Positions 1-9,040 are shown, counted from the stretch's first letter. The stretch: DNA of 35,647 nucleotides from Agrilactobacillus fermenti (GCF_021030645.1 NZ_JACGCJ010000030.1:1-35647); one strand, 5' to 3'. Notes: generated by a model not told the origin, from the letters alone. Translations and numbers: made by a program.

Positions 1-123
1 TTTGCTTTAGACTTCCTTCAGATTCCACCTCACGGTGGACACCCTTGTCCTCAACTAATAGTTCCGACTACTACGGTCTATAGTGGACTTTCACCACCAA
101 GTTAGCGCCCATGCCGGGCGCAC
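1..123 (-). mobile_element. Group II intron (IIC type), 5' end, cut by window edge
   Basis: Read on the minus strand, the sequence starts at 123 with GTGCGCCCGGCATGG, the usual 5' boundary of a bacterial group II intron, and continues leftwards out of the window through domain I. It is about 93% identical to the first ~120 nt of the second intron at 32230-32921, sharing the block GGACAAGGGTGTCCACCG. The upstream exon ends in the T-tract of the mtlD terminator, and insertion just after a terminator stem is the established target preference of group IIC introns. Whether this copy is full length and still encodes a reverse transcriptase cannot be seen. Confidence 0.85.
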
Positions 124-128
124 TAAAC

Positions 129-190
129 AAAAACACACTGATATTCTAGTTTTGCCGTTAAATGACGGTAAAACAAATATCAGTGTTTTT
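129..190 (-). terminator. Intrinsic terminator of the mtl operon
   Basis: Long hairpin with outer arms ACACTGATATT / AATATCAGTGT and an inner stem around ACCGT/ACGG. On the minus strand it is followed by TGTTTTTGTTTA, directly after mtlD. The group II intron begins at the very end of this T-tract (124/123 junction). Confidence 0.85.
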
Positions 191-209
191 TTATACTTAC
201 TAAAACGAC

Positions 210-1379
210 CTAAGCATTGACCCTGCTCATTTTAGCTTCATAAGTATTCACAATGTCATCGATCAAGGCCTGATCATGCAAACCAGTCACTTTTTTGACA
301 ACAGTAGCCACATCAGTATCCTTTAACATTTTCTGTAATTCGACACTTTCAGCATCTTGGACTTCATCAAAAGTTAAGATCATTCCAACTGTATCTAATA
401 GAGTGCTATAATCCAAACCACGATCTTTTAATTCACGAATTGGCCGAATAAAACGTTCATCGTAGCCTAACTTACGAATTGGTGTCCGACCGACCCGCAA
501 AATATCATCGGAAATATAAGGGTTTTGAAAACGGCTGATAATCTTATCTTGATAAGCTTTTAAATCAGCTTTATCAAAATCCCATTTGGCAATGAGCAAA
601 CTACCAGTTTCATTCAAAACTTGTTTTAATTGTGCTAATACCTTGTCATCTTTGATTGCATCGCCGATTGTCTTATAGCCTAGGTATTCACCTGTATAAG
701 CAACGGTTGCGTGGCCAGAGTTAACCGAGAAGAGTTTCCGTTCAATATATGGTTCCAAATCAGGGACATAAACAACAGTGTCCAATTTGATTTCAGGGTG
801 TTTCATTTGTGATTGATCAACGACCCATTCTTTAAAAGGCTCTACAGAAACGGCTAATGGATCTTCATGATGTTGAATAGGTACGATTCGATCAACAGCT
901 GCGTTAGGAAAACCGATATATTGATCGGCAAATTGCTGTCCAGTAGCGTCCAAATGTTTATAAACTTCACCTTTTAAAAATTGTGAGCCACCGATCATAT
1001 TTTCACAAGCAATCACATCTAATGTAGTTTGATTACCTTGCTGTTGGCGTGCCTTAATGCCGTCTGCAATCAATTCAGCAATAAATGGTAGAATCTTAGG
1101 CCCAATAGCTGTCGTGACCATATCTGTTTTTTCAATAGCAGCGACAACTTTTTCAGGGTTGTTTTTGTTATTGATGCCATCTACATTAGCCACATGAATT
1201 TTTTTATGATCTGGTGCCGCCAATTCAATATCATATTCATGACGTTGATTCAAAGCATCAATGATCGTTTCATTCACATCAACAAAATCGATACTAAAGT
1301 CATTAGCTGCTAAAGTTTCACCAATAAATCCTCGACCAATATTTCCGGCTCCAAAATGAACTGCACGCACATTAATCAA
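210..1379 (-). CDS. mtlD: Mannitol-1-phosphate 5-dehydrogenase
   Basis: 389 aa cytosolic enzyme that oxidises mannitol-1-phosphate to fructose-6-phosphate with NAD+, the last step of PTS-mediated mannitol use. The N-terminus carries the Rossmann motif [11 protein letters not shown] at about residues 10-20, the clearest signature of the MtlD branch of polyol dehydrogenases. Length is normal for the family (about 380-390 aa). It is the last gene of the mtlA-mtlR-mtlF-mtlD operon and overlaps the end of mtlF by 8 nt, suggesting translational coupling. A strong terminator follows at 129-190. The family start is often MKAVHFGAG; here the first Met lies five residues upstream of the equivalent AVHFGAG, which is acceptable. 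Confidence 0.97.
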   Translation of the reverse strand: MINVRAVHFGAGNIGRGFIGETLAANDFSIDFVDVNETIIDALNQRHEYDIELAAPDHKKIHVANVDGINNKNNPEKVVAAIEKTDMVTTAIGPKILPFIAELIADGIKARQQQGNQTTLDVIACENMIGGSQFLKGEVYKHLDATGQQFADQYIGFPNAAVDRIVPIQHHEDPLAVSVEPFKEWVVDQSQMKHPEIKLDTVVYVPDLEPYIERKLFSVNSGHATVAYTGEYLGYKTIGDAIKDDKVLAQLKQVLNETGSLLIAKWDFDKADLKAYQDKIISRFQNPYISDDILRVGRTPIRKLGYDERFIRPIRELKDRGLDYSTLLDTVGMILTFDEVQDAESVELQKMLKDTDVATVVKKVTGLHDQALIDDIVNTYEAKMSRVNA

Positions 1380-1818
1380 CTTCTTTCAATAAATTAATAA
1401 CTTCTTCTGGCGATTGTGCATCCGCCAATTTTTCAACATTGTTAATATCGCTGCAATATAAAGCAATAGAAGATAACAATTCCAAATGTTCCCCATTTAA
1501 TCCAGCAATACCAAATACAACAGTTACCAGCTTTTCATCAGCTGGGTCATCGCTAAAATCAACGCCCCAAGGGTATTGAATAATTGAAATACCTGTCTTT
1601 TTGATAAATTGCTTGCCATCTTCGGTACCGTGGGGAATCGCGATGAAATTGCCCATATAAACCGAAACATCTTTATTCCGAGCAATCATTGAGTCAATAT
1701 AACCAGGTTCAACATTTCCGTTATCAACTAATAGTTGCCCCGCTTGACGAATGGCCTCTTCTTTTGTCTTAACCGTCTGACCTAATTTGATCAAATTTTT
1801 GTCTAAGGCTTTCATCAA
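1372..1818 (-). CDS. mtlF: Mannitol-specific PTS enzyme IIA
   Basis: 148 aa cytosolic phosphotransfer protein. It takes phosphate from HPr on a histidine and passes it to the IIB cysteine of MtlA; in this family it also phosphorylates MtlR. The IIA-mannitol/fructose fold is recognisable, with the active-site motif IAIPHGT placing the phosphorylated histidine at residue 63. Length fits the family. It starts 8 nt downstream of mtlR and its end overlaps mtlD. The ATG at 1818 follows the ribosome binding site TAGGAGGTGG. An alternative start one codon later (MKALDK) would serve equally well. Confidence 0.97.
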   Translation of the reverse strand: MMKALDKNLIKLGQTVKTKEEAIRQAGQLLVDNGNVEPGYIDSMIARNKDVSVYMGNFIAIPHGTEDGKQFIKKTGISIIQYPWGVDFSDDPADEKLVTVVFGIAGLNGEHLELLSSIALYCSDINNVEKLADAQSPEEVINLLKEVD

Positions 1819-1826
1819 CCCACCTC

Positions 1827-3929
1827 CTAATTTTTTAAATTTATTTGCTTAAATATTCTTTTTAGAAAAATGGAACTAACTAAGTTGCGTACAGGCTGTG
1901 TGGTCGTTGCCGTTTGAAAAAGTTTAAGATTAGTTTCATTTTCAACAACAGACCCAGAAATATCCCCCAGCAGATCGGCCGTAAAATTAGATAATTCAGT
2001 TGGTGCAATCATAAAGAAAGCCCGTTTAAACGTCATTGGCTGATAATCCATCCCCATAGTTGTCAATGGGTTCGTCAGCTCGTAAATTGCAAATAAAGGT
2101 TGACTAATCTCAGCAGTCGTTGTGTGGACTAGGGCTAGCCCACTATCCGGCAATCCAACTGGCGCACGCTGCATTCGACGCAATAACGCATCGGCAACGA
2201 TTCGAGGCTTACGCACATAAACTGGCCGCAGCCGCTTTGTCAATAGTAATAAGGTTTGCGCCAAGTCTAGGTCACGATTATCAATCACAGTAACTTCAAT
2301 GGAATCCAAGATTTGTTTTGCTTGCTGCATGCGATCGTACATGTGATCAAAATCTGCTGTTGCCTGATGTGCCGACATGTCCGGTACCACTGGCCGCTGT
2401 CCCGAATGAACACCAAACTGATTAACTAAATAATTTTTTATGTCTTTTACTTCATCATCTAGTAACAACGGTGAAATAACTTTATAGGGGTACTTAAAAC
2501 CTGGCAAAAAAATCGTTGATAATACCAAATCATAATGGGCCATATCTAAATGATTCAGCTCAGCAACTCGGGAAACTTTGAATTCACTGATCTCGGGAAT
2601 CATTTTTTTCAGCCGGCTCTCTAAAACTCTAGCGGTACCAACACCATTCGCACAAAGAACAAGTGCCCGAATCGGCCCAACTTTACGCTGCTGTTCAAAG
2701 GCTGAGGCAAAGTGTAACAGGACATAGGCAACTTCGCTGTTAGAAAACTTTTCATCTGGAAAAATTCTAGTCAAAGCAAGTTGAATTTGTTGGTAAAGTT
2801 TCGGGTAATTTGTAACCACATTTTGCAGCACTTGATTATTAATTTCTGGCAAAGCAGTGGTTGCACGATGCAGTGTGGCAGCTAGGTGCGCCATTAAATC
2901 AGTAAACAAAGTACTGTCGCCACGAAAATCATAGCCAAATGTCTGACTAACCATCTGAATGAGATTGCGAACTTGATAAGATAACCGTAAATCATAATCA
3001 TCCATTAACGCATGTCCAGTTAATGTAAAACTCATGCCCTGAACTTGCTGAGCCATAAATTCTAATTCCATTAGTGTCATTCGACTACGGATCTCGCTCG
3101 GAAATTGCTGATATAGCTCAATTGCGATCGGCTGATATTTGAACAACGCATTTTTATCGACCTGATCCAATTTTGTAATCAACTTCCCTTGTTGGATCCG
3201 TTGCGCTGAAACTGTCAAAATGATGATCAACTGTTTCAACTGACTATCAGAAAAATGAGCAAAATTTGCTTTAACGCGCTGGCTGATTGACTGACTGGCC
3301 GTTCTCAAAAGTTTGGCGTCCATGGTCGCAATAAAATACTGTGAATCTGATTCAGCGGATAGCCCAGTTTGATTGGTATTATTCAAATATTCAAAGAATT
3401 CATACTCGTTGATTTCACTGGATAAAACACCACTGACTACTCGACGAACATTACTTTCCTTACCACTCACAGCAATGCCCTTTGCCTTGATGCGATTGAT
3501 CGTCAACTGATATTCCGTAAAAATAGGCTCAATCGTATTCAGGTCTTGTGTGATCGTTGCATTACTTACTTCAAACTCATCGGCCAATGTCTTGGTTGGT
3601 ACAATTTGATTGCTTAACAATAAGCGAACGGCCAATGCACTTTGTCGAGTGACAACGGACGAAAAAGACAAGTTGTCACTTTGCAATAATTCATGTTGCA
3701 GTTGATCCAGGTCAGCTTTAGCCGCCACCAAATGGTAAGTGCCCTCTGTTTTCACAAGCTGGATTGTAAGATGTGCCAAAGCCGTCTCCAGACTGGATAG
3801 TTCACGATAAATCGTGCGTCGACTTACATTAACGCCTTTAGTTAAATCCGAAATTGTTAATCCCTGCGGATTTCTCAGCATTAATAATGCAATTTCTGCC
3901 TCACGATTGGATAGATCCATAAATTTCAA
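1827..3929 (-). CDS. mtlR: Mannitol operon transcriptional activator MtlR
   Basis: 700 aa PRD-type activator of the mannitol operon. Order seen: winged HTH (about 8-60), second HTH (about 90-150), PRD1 (about 190-300), PRD2 (about 305-415), a GatB-like IIB domain (about 420-505) and a IIA-like domain (about 545-690). PRD2 keeps histidines at 348 and 406, the IIB-like domain keeps Cys426 (LVLCANGVG) and the IIA-like domain keeps His602 (LVHTT). These match the regulatory phosphorylation sites known for Bacillus-type MtlR. PRD1 appears to lack its usual histidines. It sits 21 nt downstream of mtlA, so it is probably co-transcribed and autoregulated from the mtlA promoter. Confidence 0.95.
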   Translation of the reverse strand: MKFMDLSNREAEIALLMLRNPQGLTISDLTKGVNVSRRTIYRELSSLETALAHLTIQLVKTEGTYHLVAAKADLDQLQHELLQSDNLSFSSVVTRQSALAVRLLLSNQIVPTKTLADEFEVSNATITQDLNTIEPIFTEYQLTINRIKAKGIAVSGKESNVRRVVSGVLSSEINEYEFFEYLNNTNQTGLSAESDSQYFIATMDAKLLRTASQSISQRVKANFAHFSDSQLKQLIIILTVSAQRIQQGKLITKLDQVDKNALFKYQPIAIELYQQFPSEIRSRMTLMELEFMAQQVQGMSFTLTGHALMDDYDLRLSYQVRNLIQMVSQTFGYDFRGDSTLFTDLMAHLAATLHRATTALPEINNQVLQNVVTNYPKLYQQIQLALTRIFPDEKFSNSEVAYVLLHFASAFEQQRKVGPIRALVLCANGVGTARVLESRLKKMIPEISEFKVSRVAELNHLDMAHYDLVLSTIFLPGFKYPYKVISPLLLDDEVKDIKNYLVNQFGVHSGQRPVVPDMSAHQATADFDHMYDRMQQAKQILDSIEVTVIDNRDLDLAQTLLLLTKRLRPVYVRKPRIVADALLRRMQRAPVGLPDSGLALVHTTTAEISQPLFAIYELTNPLTTMGMDYQPMTFKRAFFMIAPTELSNFTADLLGDISGSVVENETNLKLFQTATTTQPVRNLVSSIFLKRIFKQINLKN

Positions 3930-3950
3930 CTTACTTCCCTATAAAATTAT

Positions 3951-5777
3951 TTATTTTAATTCAGAAATAAGTTTATCATACTCTGGTGCATCCACGAGGT
4001 CATTGACTACAAGCACTTGAACGTTCTTAAACGATAATTTAATACGTTTGGCTGTCTCTTTACTAGCGATAACAAGGGTACTATCCTCATCGATCACTTC
4101 ACCTACAGCTACATTCTTGACTTTGATACCTGACTTAGCGGCTTTCTTAAGACTAGCCTTAAATAAAGATCGACCCATTGTTGCCGAACCAATATTTTGA
4201 TCATGATGGATAAAATCGATTTCAGAAACCTTGCTGGCATCAATATTTTGCAATTCTGAAGTAATATCTGTTGGCCTATCCGTGGTTTCTTCTGCCTTAG
4301 GATCAGAAACTTCTTTCGTCTTCAAACCGGTAACGATCTCATCATATTTTGGTGAGTTCAAGAAATTCTCGACAGAAACATGGACAGCTGAAGGTGTCTT
4401 TTGCAATGCTCGATTAGCTAATTCATCCTGAGTAACGACCAGCAATCCTGGTTCATCTTTCAAATTATTAATGGCTGTATTCGTAACTGAAAGGTCCAGT
4501 CCGGCTTTTTTGACTTTATCTCTTAAAATCGAAGCGCCCATCGCAGATGAACCCATGCCTGCGTCACAAGCAAAGATAATATGACTAACATCACTAGCTG
4601 TTTGCAAGATTGCTTTAGCATCTTCTGTATTGGCACCCGCAACTGTGCCAGTGCCTTTAGCATTATTCTTCATATCCGCCATCTTAGCTTGTCCGGCTTT
4701 AATATCGTCGATTTCAGCCGTCTTATCACGTTTTAAAATCACCATTGAAACTAAGAAGGAAGCCACTGTCGCCACAACAACCCCACTCAAGACGGCGACA
4801 TAATTGCCAACACCTTTTGGCGTCATCAATAGCAGTGAAATAATGGAACCCGGTGATGGTGAAGCTTTTAAACCAGCCCCTAATAGGTTAAACATGAATG
4901 TCCCAGATACCCCGCCAGCAATAACTGATAGGAATAAAGTGGGTTTCATTAAGACATAAGGGAAATAGATTTCATGGATACCACCGAAGAAATGGATAAT
5001 AGCAGCACCAGGTGCACTACTTTTGGCTGTGCCTTTACCAAAAAACATGAAGGCTAACAATACGCCCAGACCAGGACCAGGGTTTGGTTCCAGTAAAAAG
5101 AGGATCGACTTACCAGCCTCTGCTGAAGCTTGAATACCAAGCGGTGTTAAAATACCTTGGTTAATCGCATTATTTAAGAATAAAATCTTCGCTGGTTCAA
5201 TGAAAATATTGGCTAACGGAATTAGATTGCGAGCAATGATCCAATCAACACCTGTTGCTAAAGCCGCACTTAAACCAGAAACAATTGGGCCAATGCCAAA
5301 GAATCCGATAATAGCAAGAATCATACCTAAAATACCGGCCGAAAAATTGTTAACCAGCATTTCAAAACCTTGACGTGTTTTTGGCTGTGCCCAGGCATCA
5401 AATTTCTTAATGCACCAGCCACCTAAGGGCCCCATCATCATGGCACCAATAAACATGGGAATATCTGTCCCTACAATGACCCCCATCGTAGCAATCGCAC
5501 CAACAACACCACCACGATGATCATAGACCATCGAGCCACCTGTAAATCCAATTAATAATGGCAGTAAATAAGTTACCATCGGGGTAATCATTTTTGCGAG
5601 TTGCGCATTGGGAATCCAACCCGTCTTCATGAATAAAGCTGTAATCAACCCCCAAGCAATGAACGCACCAATGTTTGGCATGACCATTCCTGAGAGCTTG
5701 CTGCCTAAGCGCTGTAATTTCGTTTTAATAGAAGTTTTTTCTTTGGCTACTGAAACGCTTTTTGCATTTGCTTCCAT
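3951..5777 (-). CDS. mtlA: Mannitol-specific PTS enzyme IICB, with an extra IIB-like tail
   Basis: 608 aa membrane transporter that imports mannitol and phosphorylates it to mannitol-1-phosphate. Residues about 25-350 form the multi-spanning IIC domain, with the substrate-site motif GGIHEIYFPY near 265-274. Residues about 395-485 form a IIB domain with phosphorylated Cys404 in FACDAGMGSSAMG. A further ~90 residues (about 518-608) repeat the IIB pattern as IHHDQNIGSATMG but lack the cysteine, ending in a sequence similar to the end of the first IIB (NFLNSPKYDEIVTGLK versus DLVDAPEYDKLISELK). First gene of the operon. The start at 5777 follows GAAAGGAGTG with 10 nt spacing. Confidence 0.96.
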   Translation of the reverse strand: MEANAKSVSVAKEKTSIKTKLQRLGSKLSGMVMPNIGAFIAWGLITALFMKTGWIPNAQLAKMITPMVTYLLPLLIGFTGGSMVYDHRGGVVGAIATMGVIVGTDIPMFIGAMMMGPLGGWCIKKFDAWAQPKTRQGFEMLVNNFSAGILGMILAIIGFFGIGPIVSGLSAALATGVDWIIARNLIPLANIFIEPAKILFLNNAINQGILTPLGIQASAEAGKSILFLLEPNPGPGLGVLLAFMFFGKGTAKSSAPGAAIIHFFGGIHEIYFPYVLMKPTLFLSVIAGGVSGTFMFNLLGAGLKASPSPGSIISLLLMTPKGVGNYVAVLSGVVVATVASFLVSMVILKRDKTAEIDDIKAGQAKMADMKNNAKGTGTVAGANTEDAKAILQTASDVSHIIFACDAGMGSSAMGASILRDKVKKAGLDLSVTNTAINNLKDEPGLLVVTQDELANRALQKTPSAVHVSVENFLNSPKYDEIVTGLKTKEVSDPKAEETTDRPTDITSELQNIDASKVSEIDFIHHDQNIGSATMGRSLFKASLKKAAKSGIKVKNVAVGEVIDEDSTLVIASKETAKRIKLSFKNVQVLVVNDLVDAPEYDKLISELK

Positions 5778-5792
5778 TCATTTTTCACTCCT

Positions 5793-5806
5793 TTCAATCG
5801 CTTACA
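5793..5806 (-). promoter_or_regulatory. Second cre-like site near the mtlA start
   Basis: Minus-strand TGTAAGCGATTGAA resembles the CcpA cre core TGTAAGCG but loses the right-hand CA. It lies in the leader between cre1 and the mtlA ribosome binding site. Weak candidate. Confidence 0.4.
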
Positions 5807-5814
5807 TATTACAT

Positions 5815-5828
5815 TGTAAGTGCTTACT
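5815..5828. promoter_or_regulatory. cre-like CcpA site at the mtlA promoter
   Basis: TGTAAGTGCTTACT is a near-palindrome close to the cre consensus TGTAAGCGCTTACA. It overlaps the predicted -10/+1 of mtlA, the expected place for catabolite repression by CcpA with HPr-Ser-P. Confidence 0.65.
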
Positions 5829-5872
5829 TATATCTCCTCAATGACATCTTTGGCACAGTCGCATGTGCCAAA
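5827..5872 (-). promoter_or_regulatory. mtlA promoter with MtlR operator
   Basis: A perfect inverted repeat TTTGGCACA-N6-TGTGCCAAA occupies 5849-5872 and resembles known MtlR operators (TTG-N-CACA half-sites). It overlaps a weak -35 (TGCCAA, 5850-5855). A -10 TATAAG (5827-5832) follows after 17 bp. A poor -35 covered by an activator site is what an MtlR-dependent promoter should look like. This is inference from pattern; binding is not shown. Confidence 0.75.
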
Positions 5873-6091
5873 ACTTAATTTATGCTGTGATTAAAAAAAC
5901 AGTCAGCCATAACGAAACACCCGTTGCTGTGTGATTGTCGTTTGATGACGCCTATTTTAATTTAATAACTGCTTAAAGAGACGACCTTACCTATTTATAA
6001 AAATATAAATCAACTATATAGGAAAGATCTGAATTTATCGAAATACTTGCCACTACGCAACTGTTGCCAATTTTTACCCCAAGCTTACCTC

Positions 6092-6135
6092 TTGACAGCC
6101 GATTATAACCATATTATAATTGGACTATACCAAAT
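6092..6135 (+). promoter_or_regulatory. nagB promoter with NagR-like operator
   Basis: Textbook sigma-A promoter: TTGACA at 6092-6097, 17 bp spacer, TATAAT at 6115-6120. It is followed at 6119-6135 by ATTGGACTATACCAAAT, an inverted repeat whose complement TTGGTATAGTCCAA resembles the GntR-family NagR/dre operator. A repressor there would block transcription start, with relief by amino-sugar phosphates. Confidence 0.8.
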
Positions 6136-6168
6136 AGAACAAAGCTAATAAGAAAGGGAGTAAGTTGC

Positions 6169-6903
6169 ATGCACGTAATTGTAACGAGCAACGATACAGA
6201 AGCAGGAAAAAAAGCTTTTGAAATAATTAAAGATGCGATAGCTAATGGTGCCAAAGTTTTAGGTTTGGCTACTGGTAGCACACCAGTCAAGATGTATGAC
6301 GCCATGGTCAACAGTGACGTTGACTTCTCACAAATGACATCCGTTAATTTAGATGAATATGTTGGCATGGCACCAGATAATCCACAAAGTTATCGCTATT
6401 TCATGCAAGAACACCTCTTCAATAAGAAACCATTTAAAAATACCTATGTCCCAAATGGTTTAGCTGAAGATGCTGACGCTGAGACAAAACGTTATAACCA
6501 AGTGATTGCTGATAATCCAATTGACCTGCAAGTCTTAGGGATTGGTCGTAATGGTCACATTGGTTTCAACGAACCTGGCTCACCTTTCGATGCTCAAACA
6601 CGGAAAGTGCCATTAACCCAATCAACAATCGATGCCAATGCTCGTTTCTTCAAAGATGAAAACGAAGTGCCACGTTATGCCTACTCCATGGGTATCGGCT
6701 CCATTATGAAGAGCAAGAAAATCATTTTAATGGCTTTCGGTGAAGACAAAGCAGATGCCATCAAAGGCATGATTGAAGGTCCTGTAACTACGGATCTACC
6801 TGCATCAGTACTACAAGATAAAGACGACGTTACTGTCATCGTTGATAAAGCTGCTGCTAGCAAGTTAAGCCAAAAATCCATTGACGAAACGCTCAACGCT
6901 TAA
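6169..6903 (+). CDS. nagB: Glucosamine-6-phosphate deaminase
   Basis: 244 aa cytosolic enzyme converting glucosamine-6-phosphate to fructose-6-phosphate and ammonium. It matches the short NagB form of Firmicutes. Visible motifs are the phosphate-binding LATGSTP (33-39), NLDEYVG with catalytic acid residues around 62-63, and [13 protein letters not shown] with the histidine at 130. The start at 6169 is preceded by AAAGGGAGTAAG. It is a single-gene unit with its own strong promoter, NagR-like operator and terminator, transcribed divergently from mtlA. Confidence 0.97.
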   Translation: MHVIVTSNDTEAGKKAFEIIKDAIANGAKVLGLATGSTPVKMYDAMVNSDVDFSQMTSVNLDEYVGMAPDNPQSYRYFMQEHLFNKKPFKNTYVPNGLAEDADAETKRYNQVIADNPIDLQVLGIGRNGHIGFNEPGSPFDAQTRKVPLTQSTIDANARFFKDENEVPRYAYSMGIGSIMKSKKIILMAFGEDKADAIKGMIEGPVTTDLPASVLQDKDDVTVIVDKAAASKLSQKSIDETLNA

Positions 6904-6934
6904 TCATTTCCAATAATAACAATCATACAAAATA

Positions 6935-6984
6935 AAAAGAGACACACACCGATGAACATAATTTTATCGGTGTGTGTCTCTTTT
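6935..6984. terminator. Bidirectional terminator between nagB and manA
   Basis: Arms of 19 nt, AAAAGAGACACACACCGAT (6935-6953) and its exact complement at 6966-6984, flank a 12-nt loop. A/T tracts on both sides let it serve convergent nagB and manA. Confidence 0.92.
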
Positions 6985-7005
6985 ATGGTCTCGACTTATT
7001 TTGGT

Positions 7006-7980
7006 CTAGTTCAATTGACCTGGTACAGAAGCAATACAATCCAAATCCCCAGCTAATTGCCAACTTGAAGCTGCGGCTGTCAATAAGAAATGCTGACCTG
7101 TTTTCAATTGATAGGTTTGATCGCCTACAGTTAACGTTCCCGTTCCATTTAAAACCGAAACTAAAGTAAACGGATATTGCTTTTCAAAATTTACAGTATC
7201 CTTGATCAACCAGTGATAAACGTTAAAATATTTAGACACGGGCGCGGATACCAATGTGATCAACTTAGAAGCACCCTGTGTTGTTTCGGTTGTATTGGCT
7301 GCAACTGGCGCAAAGGGAATCTGAGTCACATTAAACGCATCGTTCAAATGCAGATCTCGTTTGTGACCGGTCTTAGCGTCCACCCGATCATGATCATAGA
7401 GCCGGTAAGTGGTGTCACTACTCTGTTGTGTTTCCAGAGCCATAATACCCTTATTCAAGGCATGGACTGTCCCACTAGGTACATAAACAAAATCCCCGGT
7501 CTTAACTGGCTGTTTTCGCAATAACTGATCCCATTGCCCTGCTTTGACCATTGTTTCAAACTCGGCCTTAGTTTGAGCGTGGTGTCCAAAAATCAAATAA
7601 GCGCCTGGATCAGCATCAATAATATACCAACACTCTGTCTTACCCAAATCATGTGCATTTACCTTTGCGTAGGCATCATCAGGATGTACTTGAACAGATA
7701 AACTCGCTTCGGCATCCAGAATTTTTGTTAATAATGGAAATCTTTCGCCAGGATAGTTATCAAATAAAGGCCGATCGGTCTGCCAAATTTGGGCTAATGT
7801 TTCACCGGCATGTGTGCCATTTTCAATGACGTTAGTCCCATGAGGATGTCCAGAAATTGCCCAACACTCGCCAATATCGTCTGCAGGCAATTGATAACCA
7901 AATTGGGCTAATTTCTGTCCACCCCAGATTTTTTCTTTAAATACAGGTTTTAAAAATAAAACATCATTCTTTTGCGCCAT
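7006..7980 (-). CDS. manA: Mannose-6-phosphate isomerase, class I
   Basis: 324 aa zinc enzyme interconverting mannose-6-phosphate and fructose-6-phosphate. It shows the class I cupin pattern: IWGG near the N-terminus, GECWAISGHP at about 37-46, VQVHPDD with metal-ligand His, KTECWYI with metal-ligand Glu, and YVPSGTVHAL with the second histidine motif. Length is normal for Firmicutes ManA (about 315-325 aa). It is the third gene of a minus-strand unit, 22 nt behind the serine hydrolase, and is preceded by the ribosome binding site AAAGGAAG. Confidence 0.96.
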   Translation of the reverse strand: MAQKNDVLFLKPVFKEKIWGGQKLAQFGYQLPADDIGECWAISGHPHGTNVIENGTHAGETLAQIWQTDRPLFDNYPGERFPLLTKILDAEASLSVQVHPDDAYAKVNAHDLGKTECWYIIDADPGAYLIFGHHAQTKAEFETMVKAGQWDQLLRKQPVKTGDFVYVPSGTVHALNKGIMALETQQSSDTTYRLYDHDRVDAKTGHKRDLHLNDAFNVTQIPFAPVAANTTETTQGASKLITLVSAPVSKYFNVYHWLIKDTVNFEKQYPFTLVSVLNGTGTLTVGDQTYQLKTGQHFLLTAAASSWQLAGDLDCIASVPGQLN

Positions 7981-8002
7981 ATAAAAACTTCCTTTATCTA
8001 AA

Positions 8003-9025
8003 TTAAGATGTAAAACGACGTGATTCCTGACAGAACGCTTGCACGATCCGATCCCGTTGCGCCAAGAAGGCTTGATTATCTGCCTGGGGATGCACTCGAT
8101 TGGTCAACACAACCAGAGCATTCTGATTGTGTCGATCAATGATCAAGAAGGTCCCTGTATATCCCGTATGATAAAGCAGCACATGCTGATCCTGTGCACT
8201 TAATTGAATATCCCAGCCTAATGACCGCGGTTGATCTGGCAATTGACTATAATTATGGAAGAGTGATTGAATGGTTCCTTGGTCAAGAGGCGCGGTTTCA
8301 GGCTGATATTGGCCTAAAATCCACTGTGTAAATTGAACCACATCTGCTAAATTACTAAACAAACCAGCCGATGCGCAATGACTGCCTAAAATACGAGCCT
8401 TGGGATCGTGAACGATTCCCTGCAACAGTCCCTTTTGATCATCATACGTGGTCGGAATAGCCAACCTGGGATCTGGTGCAAATGTCGTGTTGTTTAAATT
8501 TAAAGGTGCCAGTATTTCTCGCGTCAGCGTTTTTTGGACAGGTTCATGATAAATAGCTTCGATAATGTAGCCTAAAAAAATCAAGCCAATATCTGTATAT
8601 TTAACCCGCCGTTCAAATCCTGGTCCGACACCTAAATGCAATAAAGCTTGTTTTAACTCAGCTGGTGGTAATTCATTGCGATGTGGAATGTAACCTTCGA
8701 TTCCTGACGTATGTGTCAACAAATGCCAAATCTGGACGCGTTCATCTTGGAACCCAGGCAAGAAACGTTGGATCGGTGTGGTCAATGACAATTGCTGGGC
8801 TTGAATCAACTTTAAGATCATGGGCGTCGTCGTCATCACTTTAGTCAACGATGCCAAATCATACAAATAATTAGGCTGTAATTTTTTAACCTCTGGCAGC
8901 CATTGCTGATCGCCAAGATAAGATATATATGTATGTGCGCCGTTAATTAGTGCACTACTGACACCAGGCACAATCTTTTGCTGGACCAATTGTTGTATCA
9001 GACCTTTTGTTTCTTCAAAAGCCAT
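8003..9025 (-). CDS. Beta-lactamase-fold serine hydrolase
   Basis: 340 aa member of the class C beta-lactamase / penicillin-binding protein / esterase superfamily. The nucleophile motif SLTK gives Ser59 and Lys62, YTD at 143-145 is the second motif, and YHTGYTG near the C-terminus is the KTG-like box. No signal peptide is visible, so it is probably cytosolic, and an esterase, amidase or DD-peptidase-like activity on a small substrate is more likely than antibiotic resistance. It lies 15 nt behind the VOC gene and 22 nt ahead of manA. The substrate cannot be told from sequence. Confidence 0.88.
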   Translation of the reverse strand: MAFEETKGLIQQLVQQKIVPGVSSALINGAHTYISYLGDQQWLPEVKKLQPNYLYDLASLTKVMTTTPMILKLIQAQQLSLTTPIQRFLPGFQDERVQIWHLLTHTSGIEGYIPHRNELPPAELKQALLHLGVGPGFERRVKYTDIGLIFLGYIIEAIYHEPVQKTLTREILAPLNLNNTTFAPDPRLAIPTTYDDQKGLLQGIVHDPKARILGSHCASAGLFSNLADVVQFTQWILGQYQPETAPLDQGTIQSLFHNYSQLPDQPRSLGWDIQLSAQDQHVLLYHTGYTGTFLIIDRHNQNALVVLTNRVHPQADNQAFLAQRDRIVQAFCQESRRFTS

Positions 9026-9040
9026 TTATTTCATACTTCC

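Noticed and set aside
8003-9025. Beta-lactamase as an antibiotic resistance gene
   Set aside because: Only general superfamily motifs and no signal peptide; the family is mostly esterases and peptidases of unknown substrate.
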